From the NCBI GenBank assembly GCA_946402065.1, contig CAMIVR010000029.1, positions 1-41,419 of the forward strand: a DNA stretch of 41,419 nucleotides, read 5' to 3'. A program made the position numbers and the translations under genes. The DNA comes from an uncultured Brevibacillus sp. (lineage in GTDB: Bacteria; Bacillota; Bacilli; Brevibacillales; Brevibacillaceae). This document shows, in pieces, positions 34,618 to 41,419 of this stretch (position 1 is the stretch's first letter; the number at the start of each line of letters is the position of its first letter). The notes below the pieces were generated by a model. That model did not search any database. It had not been told where the DNA came from and saw only the letters and a list, made by a program, of their open reading frames with translations.

Positions 34618-34656
34618 AAAACAGGCAGGTGTGCGCTCCCTGCCTGTTTTGGTTTT
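34618..34656. terminator. Bidirectional terminator between the HAD and mgtE genes
   Basis: AAAACAGGCAGG (34618-34629) and CCTGCCTGTTTT (34639-34650) are perfect 12-bp arms with T runs on both strands, placed between two convergent genes. Confidence 0.92.
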
Positions 34657-34668
34657 CGCGAGTCACCA

Positions 34669-36000
34669 CTAGAGATGGAGCATGATTTTCGCCATGGTGA
34701 AGTAAATGATCAATCCCGTCCCATCCACCAGCGTTGTGATGAATGGACCCGATACGACGGCAGGGTCAATTTTCAGCTTGTGCAAAATCATCGGCAAAAA
34801 TGCGGCGACGACCGAAGCCCAAATGACAATGAAGACTGCTGTGACGGCAACTACGGAGCCGATTTCAAAATTGACGCCGAGGAACATGGCCCGAACAAAG
34901 GCGATTACCCCCATCGTAAACCCGAGCAAAATACCCGTCGAGACTTCTTTCCATAACACCCTGAACATATCGTGGAAGGTTACTTCTCCAACCGCTAATG
35001 CGCGAACCAGCGTGGTGACCGTCTGTGACCCTGTGTTGCCGCCTGTGCCGATCAGCAGCGGAACAAAAAAGGACAGGGCAATTTGTTGCGAGAGCGTATC
35101 CTCATAGTGCCGCAGCACCGTGCCTGTGTAAGCTTCGGCAACGAACAAAATCAACAGCCAAACGATTCTTTTCCGAAACAGCCCCCAAATGGAATTTTTA
35201 AAATACGGTTCCGATAGAGGCTGGCTGCCGCCCATTTTTTGGAAGTCCTCCGTTGCCTCCTCGTTGATAACGTCGATGAGGTCGTCGACGGTAATGATTC
35301 CGATCATGCGATTGTCCGGCGCTACGACAGGAATTGCGACCAGATCGTATTTGGCCAGGATGTCGGCAACTTCTTCCTGATGCATATCGCCGGGAACGGA
35401 TACGACGTCGCCTTTGATGATCGCTTCCAGCTTTGTACCTGGCTCGGCCAGGATAATTTCCTTTAGCGATACAACGCCTACCAGCTCCCCGTGTGTACCG
35501 ATCACATAGATATAAGAAACGATCTCGGCTTTACGTCCGATTTTTCGCACATGCTGGAGAGCTTGATCAACCGTCCAGGATATTCGTGCGGCAATGTAGT
35601 CGACAGTCACCAAGCTTCCCGCCGAGTCCGGGGGGAAATTCATCAGTGTGTTGATCTTGTCGCGGTAGTCGGTCGGCAAAAACTCCATGAGCTTTTTTGC
35701 CTGATGAGGATGGATCGCGAGCAGCATATCGACAACAGCATCGCTGGACATTTCGTTGAGCAGGGCGGAGGTTAAACTGTCTTGCATCCGATTGAATATG
35801 CGGTACTGCAATTCTGGTTCAAGGTATTCAAGTACCTCTGCGCCTAATTGCACCGACAGCATGGACAACAGCGTGATCCTATCGGCATGATCGAGCTCTG
35901 CTAGCATTTTCGCCAAATCATAGGGCTGAAACCGGTTGGTAAACTCAATTACTGCCTCCTGGTTTTGTTCGTCGATTGCCTTCTCGAGTTCGAGGTCCAT
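34669..36000 (-). CDS. mgtE: Magnesium transporter MgtE
   Basis: 443 residues. N-terminal helical domain (about 1-125; AKMLAELDHADRITLLSML), two CBS domains (about 130-250; VIGTHGELVGVVSLKEI, ITVDDLIDVI) that sense cytoplasmic Mg2+, a connecting helix, and a C-terminal five-helix channel domain with PLLIGTGGNTGSQTVTTLVRALAVGEV, the ion-pathway block. Complete and of usual length. I looked for an Mg2+-sensing M-box leader: only about 55 bases separate it from the LysR gene upstream on the same strand, so none is present there. It may be co-transcribed with that LysR gene. Confidence 0.95.
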   Translation of the reverse strand: MDLELEKAIDEQNQEAVIEFTNRFQPYDLAKMLAELDHADRITLLSMLSVQLGAEVLEYLEPELQYRIFNRMQDSLTSALLNEMSSDAVVDMLLAIHPHQAKKLMEFLPTDYRDKINTLMNFPPDSAGSLVTVDYIAARISWTVDQALQHVRKIGRKAEIVSYIYVIGTHGELVGVVSLKEIILAEPGTKLEAIIKGDVVSVPGDMHQEEVADILAKYDLVAIPVVAPDNRMIGIITVDDLIDVINEEATEDFQKMGGSQPLSEPYFKNSIWGLFRKRIVWLLILFVAEAYTGTVLRHYEDTLSQQIALSFFVPLLIGTGGNTGSQTVTTLVRALAVGEVTFHDMFRVLWKEVSTGILLGFTMGVIAFVRAMFLGVNFEIGSVVAVTAVFIVIWASVVAAFLPMILHKLKIDPAVVSGPFITTLVDGTGLIIYFTMAKIMLHL

Positions 36001-36054
36001 TGCATTACCCCCAGTGCTAATATGGTGCGATAAATCAGCAAAAATATGCCATTC

Positions 36055-37014
36055 CTAGTATGACGACATATCCTGCGGTTTTTGCGGACCTGGTGGTGAA
36101 GCGGGGGCAAGGTAGTGATTGGCGTCACTGTGCTGTGCTTGGGCGAAGTAAGCGAGCACGAATTCCTGAAACCGTCTGGCTGCTGGTGACAAGTACCTCC
36201 CTTCTACCCATGCCATGCCGATGATCCGTTGGCATATCGGTTCACTCACGGGCAGCTCCGCCAAGTTTTTCAGATCCAGCCCGCGCAGATGGGGAATAAT
36301 CGCAACGCCCAGATTGGCCGCGACCAGGCTGGCTACTGTTGTCAACTCCTCGCCTTCAAAGGTTACATTCGGCGTGAACCCGGCCTCACGAATCAACCGA
36401 TCGGTGATCTCCCGCAGACCATTCCCTTTTTTGACGAGAATAAACGGGTCTTCTGCCACTTCATTCAGCTTGATGCTTGCTCGGTTTGCCAGTCGATGTT
36501 CTTTCGGGACGATGACAAATAGCTTCTCGGTGTACAGCTCCGTCCATTTGATTCCTTCCCTTCCGGCAGGCTGGGTACACAGGCAAAAATCTGCCTCTGC
36601 CGCTTCCAGTTGATCTAAAATCAGTCTGGATGTATTTTGAAACAATTGAAACGTAATAGCCGGATACTGCTTGCGAAATGAGCCGATTAGATCAGGGACC
36701 AGGTTCGTCCCTTGCGAGTGGATAAAACCGAGGGAAACAGTACCGGAGGAGGGATTCACCAGATCTTGTATCTCTTTCTGGCCTTCAGCTATTTCCAGTA
36801 AGGCACGGTTAACCCGCTTTAAAAAGATATGGCCGTAACGATTCAGTGAAACAGTGCGCCCGTGGCGGTCAAACAGGGGCACGCCCAGCTCTTCTTCCAG
36901 ACGCGCCATCGACCGGCTGAGCGCGGGCTGGGATACCATGAGACTTTCGGCAGCGCGGGTAAAATGCTCCAGGTTTGCGACAGTCTGAAAGTAGTGCAAT
37001 TGATTCCACTCCAT
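36055..37014 (-). CDS. LysR-family transcriptional regulator
   Basis: 319 residues from the ATG at 37014, seven bases after AAAGGAGC. An N-terminal winged helix-turn-helix (MEWNQLHYFQTVANLEHFTRAAE... SQPALSRSMARLEEELGVPLFDR) is followed by a type 2 periplasmic-binding-like effector domain (about 90-295). The C terminus has a short proline-rich tail (ASPPGPQKPQ). It is divergent from the MFS gene at 37195, the usual layout in which the LysR protein controls the transporter. The 180-base gap is AT-rich with short dyads (CATATATG) but no LysR box I can name. The effector is unknown. Confidence 0.93.
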   Translation of the reverse strand: MEWNQLHYFQTVANLEHFTRAAESLMVSQPALSRSMARLEEELGVPLFDRHGRTVSLNRYGHIFLKRVNRALLEIAEGQKEIQDLVNPSSGTVSLGFIHSQGTNLVPDLIGSFRKQYPAITFQLFQNTSRLILDQLEAAEADFCLCTQPAGREGIKWTELYTEKLFVIVPKEHRLANRASIKLNEVAEDPFILVKKGNGLREITDRLIREAGFTPNVTFEGEELTTVASLVAANLGVAIIPHLRGLDLKNLAELPVSEPICQRIIGMAWVEGRYLSPAARRFQEFVLAYFAQAQHSDANHYLAPASPPGPQKPQDMSSY

Positions 37015-37194
37015 GAGAATGCTCCTTTGCAATAGATTGAATGGCGAACTTATCAGTTATCTCGCAGGTAGTTCACCTTTGATTACATATATGCATCTAT
37101 TTAATGCGAATCATAAATTGGACGTATGAAGATGTCAACGGTAAGATGGGAATGAAAGGATTTTAAAGCGAGTTCGTTTTGGAGTGAACACGTC

Positions 37195-38409
37195 ATGGAG
37201 TATATCAAGCAAGGAACATCTGCGTTTCGCAAAACCAATTGGGCGTTGTTCGCGGGCGGCTTTACGACGTTTGCCATTCTGTACTGCACGCAGCCGATGA
37301 TGCCGGCGTTTACCAAGGAATTCAATATTTCTCCGACGGTGGCAAGCTTGTCACTTTCCCTCTCCACCGTCATTCTGGCCGTCAGCATGCTGTTTGTCGG
37401 CTCGATGTCCGAATCGTGGGGCCGCAAGCCGATCATGACGTTTTCGTTGTTCGCGGCATCTATTCTCGCTGTGTTAACTGCATTTGCCCCGAATTTTCAG
37501 GTTCTGCTGGGGCTTCGGATTATTCAGGGAATGGTTCTCGCCGGGCTTCCGTCGATTGCGATGGCCTATCTGGGAGAAGAAATCGAGCCGCGCAGCCTCG
37601 GGGCGGCGATGGGGCTGTACATCAGCGGCAATGCCATTGGCGGCATGAGCGGACGGTTTGTCATCGGAGCAGTGACGGACTTTTTCGACTGGCATGTCGC
37701 TCTTGCCTCGATCGGGGTGTTGAGCGTAGGCGCCAGCGTGCTGTTCTGGCTCATGCTGCCCAAGTCGAGGAACTTTCAAGCGCGTACGCCCGACTTCAAA
37801 AAACTGCTGCATTCCATGGGCAGCCACATGAAGGACCCGGGACTGCTCTGTCTGTATGGCATCGGATTTTGCCTGTGCGGCAGCTTTGTCACCCTGTACA
37901 ATTACATTGGCTTTCAACTGATGGCACCTCCGTATTCGCTCAGCCAGACACTGGTCGGATGGGTGTTTATCATTTATCTCGTCGGAACGTTCAGCTCTAC
38001 CTGGATGGGCCGCTTGGGCGATAAATACGGCCGCCGCAAAGTATTGGGCGTTGCTCTATTGATCGCTGTTGCCGGGGCGAGCATCACACTCAGCGCGAAC
38101 TTGTTCATCAAGATTGTCGGGATCGCTATCTTTACGTTTGGCTTTTTTGGCGGCCACTCCATCGCCAGCTCATGGGTTGGCTTGAGAGCTACCCATGACA
38201 AGGCACAGGCCTCATCGCTCTATTTGTTTTTCTATTACGTCGGCTCGAGTATTGCCGGCACGACGGGTGGTGTGTTCTGGACGGAGTATGGCTGGCCCGG
38301 CGTTATCGGTCTGATCGTGGCCTTTTTGGCGATCGCCTTCCTGCTCTCGTTTCGCCTGTACTCGATTGCTCCGATAAACCGGCTGATCGGACAGGAGAGA
38401 CATTCGTAA
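37195..38409 (+). CDS. Major facilitator superfamily transporter
   Basis: 404 residues with twelve predicted membrane helices in two halves. Motif A occurs in each half: GSMSESWGRKPIM and GRLGDKYGRRKVLG. The sequence resembles the YnfM/YybF-type drug:proton antiporters (FAILYCTQPMMPAFTKEFNISP near the start, GLRIIQGMVLAGLPSIAMAYLGEE). It probably exports a small organic compound with proton exchange, induced through the divergent LysR regulator. The ATG is preceded only by a weak GGAG. A clear terminator follows after about 110 bases. Confidence 0.92.
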   Translation: MEYIKQGTSAFRKTNWALFAGGFTTFAILYCTQPMMPAFTKEFNISPTVASLSLSLSTVILAVSMLFVGSMSESWGRKPIMTFSLFAASILAVLTAFAPNFQVLLGLRIIQGMVLAGLPSIAMAYLGEEIEPRSLGAAMGLYISGNAIGGMSGRFVIGAVTDFFDWHVALASIGVLSVGASVLFWLMLPKSRNFQARTPDFKKLLHSMGSHMKDPGLLCLYGIGFCLCGSFVTLYNYIGFQLMAPPYSLSQTLVGWVFIIYLVGTFSSTWMGRLGDKYGRRKVLGVALLIAVAGASITLSANLFIKIVGIAIFTFGFFGGHSIASSWVGLRATHDKAQASSLYLFFYYVGSSIAGTTGGVFWTEYGWPGVIGLIVAFLAIAFLLSFRLYSIAPINRLIGQERHS

Positions 38410-38516
38410 AGCGAACCGTTTCAAAGGCTTCGAGCCAGGCGAATGATTGTGTCTGAAAGGAAATAGCCCCCTGAACGCCGCACGGATCTGGACGGGAAGG
38501 AATGGGCACGTTGATT

Positions 38517-38548
38517 GGCGCTGTGACTATCTGTCTCAGCGCCTTTTT
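38517..38548 (+). terminator. Terminator of the MFS gene
   Basis: GGCGCTGTGA and TCTCAGCGCC form a near-perfect stem followed by TTTTT. Confidence 0.88.
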
Positions 38549-38561
38549 ACGTGGGTGTAAA

Positions 38562-38996
38562 ATCGTGGCCGCAGTGGAGGAGCGGGGAATCGCCAAGAAG
38601 AGAACACTTTGCAAGTGACCGCGCCCCAAATCCACTCGCTTCGCGGCGGATGTATCTCAAGGAAGTAGATGTGACGCGAAAGACGTTCCGTTTTTTGGGT
38701 GGAGTCTGGGGAGGCGCTGTCAAAAAGCTCCGCTTATCTCTTCTTGGCGATTCCCTGGCTGCGGTGATTGTAGGATAATCAGGGTGCTAAAATCCGAGGT
38801 TTAACCACGGTTGCGCTCGAAGAAGCGGGTGCAATTTCAATGGCTTTTCGATCTTTTCTGTACCCATACAAGCTGCCTTGAACAGTTCATGAATCCTTTT
38901 ATGGCAATGCAAATTCAGACGAGTTCTTCACTTATTCTTTTCGCACGTTGATTCTGCCAAGTCGCTCCCACCACGACAGCTCGGGACAAGGTCTTC
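38562..38996 (+). repeat. Palindromic intergenic repeat, copy 2
   Basis: The 19-bp arms GGGAATCGCCAAGAAGAGA (38585-38603) and TCTCTTCTTGGCGATTCCC (38737-38755) are perfect and enclose about 130 bases that fold further. A tail of about 190 bases ends in GCACGTTGATTCTG (38944-38957), as in the other copies, then goes directly to CCCACCACGACAG (38964-38976). The second palindrome seen after copy 1 is absent here. The rest of the MFS-to-dehydrogenase gap shows nothing else. Confidence 0.85.
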
Positions 38997-39126
38997 TGCT
39001 TTTAGGCGAAGCTGTGTTTTCCCCCGATATATTGTGGTAAGATGAGTGGATGGAGCAAGCTTGATGCAGAATCGCAGCTTCTGTATGGCATACATAAAAA
39101 CTGTTGTGGCAAAGGGGAAATCCACG

Positions 39127-40077
39127 TTGAACAAACAGCCGAAAATAATGGTGTACAGCACGAGCGATGTAGAAGTGTACGCTGATCTGATACGCGAGGC
39201 GGGGTATACGAACGTCGTCGCAGCAGCAACGCCGGCGGAGGCCGAAGCGGAATTGACAGACGCCGAGATCATCCTCTGCTGGAGGTTTCCGCTCGATTTG
39301 CTCGCGCGACCGGAAGCAGCTTCGGTAAAATGGATACAGTCGATGGGAGCAGGCGTAGATGATCTTGTGCGCTGTGAGCATATTTCCGATGAGATTATCC
39401 TGTCGCGGGTCGTCGATCAGTACAGCGGACCGATGGCAGAGTACGTATTTGCGTACCTGCTGTATATCGCTCAAAATATAGCGAGAACGAGAGCAGCGCA
39501 GAGCGAGAACAGATGGGACCCATTCCTGACGGACGTCCTGGCCAAAAAGACAATCGGGGTGGCCGGGCTTGGCTCCATCGGCAGTGAGATCATCAGGAAG
39601 GCCAGAGCCTTTGACATGAACGTCCATGGACTGAGCTACAGCGCAAAGCGGGCCGATCTGGTCGACCGGCATTATGGACCGGATGAATGGCTCGCCTTTG
39701 TCAAAGAGCTGGATGTCCTGGTGATGATTTTGCCGCTGACCGAGCAAACCCATCAGGTCGTAAACCGTGAAATCTTGATGGCGATGAAGCCGACGGCGTG
39801 TCTGGTAAACGTCGGACGCGGATTGTCGATTGTCGAGCGCGATTTGATCGATGTCATGCGTGAAGGGCATCTGCGTGCAGCGATTCTGGATGTCTTTGAA
39901 AAAGAACCGCTGGCCAGTGAGAGTCCGCTCTGGCAGCTGCCCAACGTCTATGTGACACCACACTTGTCGGGAATGAATACGGATGAACGGGTGGGACAGT
40001 TTTTTCTGGAGAATGTAAAACGGTACCTCGCCAATGAGCCATTGCACGGGTTGGTCAACCGCTCTGCCCAGTATTAA
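39127..40077 (+). CDS. D-isomer-specific 2-hydroxyacid dehydrogenase
   Basis: 316 residues from the TTG at 39127, eight bases after AAGGGGAA; upstream in-frame ATGs (39046, 39088) lack ribosome sites and would add an unlike N terminus. NAD-binding GLGSIGSEI (about 145-152), catalytic arginine in the SMGAGVDDL/SRVVDQYSG region, glutamate in FEKEPL and histidine in VTPHLSGM are present, as is LVNVGRG. It reduces a 2-keto acid or oxidises a D-2-hydroxyacid; glyoxylate/hydroxypyruvate reductase-like activity is likely but not proven. No operon partner. It lies right after repeat copy 2, which could form part of its upstream region. Confidence 0.92.
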   Translation: MNKQPKIMVYSTSDVEVYADLIREAGYTNVVAAATPAEAEAELTDAEIILCWRFPLDLLARPEAASVKWIQSMGAGVDDLVRCEHISDEIILSRVVDQYSGPMAEYVFAYLLYIAQNIARTRAAQSENRWDPFLTDVLAKKTIGVAGLGSIGSEIIRKARAFDMNVHGLSYSAKRADLVDRHYGPDEWLAFVKELDVLVMILPLTEQTHQVVNREILMAMKPTACLVNVGRGLSIVERDLIDVMREGHLRAAILDVFEKEPLASESPLWQLPNVYVTPHLSGMNTDERVGQFFLENVKRYLANEPLHGLVNRSAQY

Positions 40078-40191
40078 ATCTCATCAGTTCGATTGACGGC
40101 TCGGCTTGCAAGGTTTTAAATAAAAGGGATATACAACCGGGATAGCAATGGCCGGATGTTGGCCAGACTGGTGTATGAAGGAGTGATGACT

Positions 40192-40635
40192 GTGGAACAA
40201 CTACTGCAACTGGTGAAAGATTACTGGCCGGTGGCCATTCTGCTTATCGTCGTCCTGTTCGCGTTCCAGTGGATTGTGCGCAGCCTGTTCCGGCTGATTT
40301 CCATCCTGGTCGTGATCGGTGTCGTCCTCGTGCTGTTTTTTCAATTCAGTCCCGATCAGGTGATCGACATGGGACGATCGGCTGTGCAAAGCACGCAGGA
40401 GATCGTCCAGAAGACGATCAAGCCATTGCTCGATAAAGAGCTATCCGACGCGGACATCTCGTTTCAGCCTGACGGCAGCTACGAAGTGAAGACGAACAGC
40501 ATCCGCATCGTCGGCAAAAAGGGCGATTCCAAAGCGACTGTCTACTACAAGGAGGACAAATGGGAAGTGGATATCAGTCAATTGGGCAAGCTCTTCCAGG
40601 ATCAATTGGATAAAGCAGAGTCGAAAAACAGGTAA
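40192..40635 (+). CDS. Small membrane protein with two helices
   Basis: 147 residues from the GTG at 40192, eight bases after AAGGAG; the ATG at 40186 is only two bases from that site. An N-terminal hairpin of two membrane helices (about 11-28, WPVAILLIVVLFAFQWIV, and 33-51, LISILVVIGVVLVLFF) is followed by a soluble tail of about 95 residues with alternating charges and short strands (DISFQPDGSYEVKTNSIRIV, KATVYYKEDKWEVDIS). I do not recognise the family. It is alone between two terminated units. Confidence 0.8.
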   Translation: MEQLLQLVKDYWPVAILLIVVLFAFQWIVRSLFRLISILVVIGVVLVLFFQFSPDQVIDMGRSAVQSTQEIVQKTIKPLLDKELSDADISFQPDGSYEVKTNSIRIVGKKGDSKATVYYKEDKWEVDISQLGKLFQDQLDKAESKNR

Positions 40636-40660
40636 GACGGGTACATCTTCTCTTCTCGTG

Positions 40661-40708
40661 GGGGCTGTCCGTTCAGTAGGTTTGTCTACTGAGCGGGCGG
40701 CCTTTCTT
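40661..40708 (+). terminator. Terminator after the small membrane protein gene
   Basis: CCGTTCAGTAG pairs with CTACTGAGCGG (one mismatch) inside a larger GGGCTGTCC/GGGCGGCC fold, followed by TTTCTT. Confidence 0.85.
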
Positions 40709-40744
40709 ATGCTATCGGAAATTTCGTGTAAAAAGCAGAGGCTG

Positions 40745-41419
40745 TAAACATCGTGCAACCGTGACTGCAGTGGAGGCGAGGGGAATCGCCAAGAAGAGAA
40801 CACTCCGCAAGTGACAGCGCACAGGAAGTATCTCAAGGCCGACTCCGCCGAGCCCCAAAAAGTGACGTGGGCCTTCGAAGCGTATTCCGAATACTATTCG
40901 GGGACCCCAGGCTTCAAAGCGGAACCGCGCCCCAAAGCCACTCGCTTCGCGGCGGGAGCATCTCGAAGAAGTAGATGTGGCGCAAAAGACGTTCCCCTTT
41001 TTTGGCTAACGGGGACCCCGGAAAGTATTCGGTGTATCCTTCGAAGGGCTTTCTTCACTTTCTGGGGTAAGGCTCCGTCTGGGTAGCGCTGTCAAAAAGC
41101 TCCGCTTATCTCTTCTTGGCGATTCCCTGGTTGCGGTGTTTGTGGGTTGTTCAGGATGTTGATAACCAGTGATTTTAGTCATCGTTGTTTACGAACAAAC
41201 GGTAGTAATTGCATCGGATTTTCAGTCTTCCTCTTCTTGCTCTTATCAAAGCTGCTGTTTTTAAGTGTTCATGCATCGCTAAGCAGATTCATAGGTGCTC
41301 TCCATTTATGTTGGAATGAAACTCATCTATTCTTTTTGCACGTTGATTCTGGCCATTTGCACTGAGAGAGAGAAAAGACATCCATGCCGCTGTTCGCGGC
41401 ACCACTGATGGATGAAAAT
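40745..41419 (+). repeat. Palindromic intergenic repeat, copy 3 (enlarged, cut by window end)
   Basis: The 19-bp arms at 40781-40799 and 41109-41127 are identical to those of copy 2, but about 310 bases lie between them, not 130. The extra sequence is two inserts of about 70 bases (40852-40916 and 41008-41072) that are inverted copies of each other and lie at matching places in the two halves, so the hairpin is lengthened by a paired stem. The tail block GCACGTTGATTCTG is at 41338-41351, followed by GAGAGAGAGAAAAGA, the start of the second palindromic module. Confidence 0.85.

Noticed and set aside
36001..36054. M-box magnesium riboswitch upstream of mgtE
   Set aside because: The gap is only about 55 bases, far too short for the element.
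37015..37194. Specific LysR operator between the regulator and the MFS gene
   Set aside because: Short AT-rich dyads are present, but none is distinctive enough to call a T-N11-A site.

Overview
The window looks like chromosome of a Bacillales bacterium, most likely Brevibacillus or a close relative. This rests on the yqhG-yqhH / gcvT-gcvPA-gcvPB / lipM neighbourhood known from Bacillus, strong AGGAGG ribosome sites with frequent GTG and TTG starts, a tandem glycine riboswitch, and a B12-dependent ribonucleotide reductase. The species name is inference.

Layout. 1-627: palindromic intergenic repeats. 628-4366 (minus): a secreted protein of unknown function, YqhG and the SNF2 helicase YqhH. 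4600-8846: tandem glycine riboswitch, terminator and the split glycine cleavage operon gcvT-gcvPA-gcvPB. 9264-14000: lipM (lipoyl assembly, starting on GcvH), a D-amino acid aminotransferase (minus) and nrdJ with a structured leader. 14038-17379 (minus): a decayed transposase and a very AT-rich 950-residue STAND/TPR/BTAD regulator. 17613-21646: a sigma-54 activator divergent from a lactonase / iron alcohol dehydrogenase operon, with a near-ideal -24/-12 promoter and three 16-bp palindromes between them. 21893-31403: an accessory cluster with a strongly divergent second GcvPA/GcvPB pair, two related APC permeases, an SDR oxidoreductase, an ATP-NAD/AcoX-type kinase and an M29-type metallopeptidase, interspersed with gene remnants. 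31404-32430: degenerate sequence with an interrupted reading frame, a GCA-type microsatellite and two strong hairpins. 32489-40635: housekeeping-type genes (cation/proton antiporter, HAD phosphatase, MgtE, LysR/MFS divergent pair, D-2-hydroxyacid dehydrogenase, small membrane protein). Two more palindromic repeat copies lie at 38.6 and 40.7 kb.

How the genes work together. GcvT, GcvPA and GcvPB form most of the glycine cleavage system under glycine control, and LipM loads octanoate onto GcvH; GcvH and the L protein are not in the window. The sigma-54 unit looks like an inducible lactone -> hydroxyacid -> semialdehyde pathway.

The best candidate for an undescribed system is the 22-31 kb cluster. 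Its GcvP-like pair keeps the PLP lysine but has lost several family signatures, comes without T or H proteins, and sits with transporters, an SDR, an AcoX-like kinase and an M29 protein. A 3' remnant of another copy of the GcvPB-like gene, overlapping the kinase start by ATGA, and two SDR remnants indicate that the cluster is a mosaic of at least two related cassettes.
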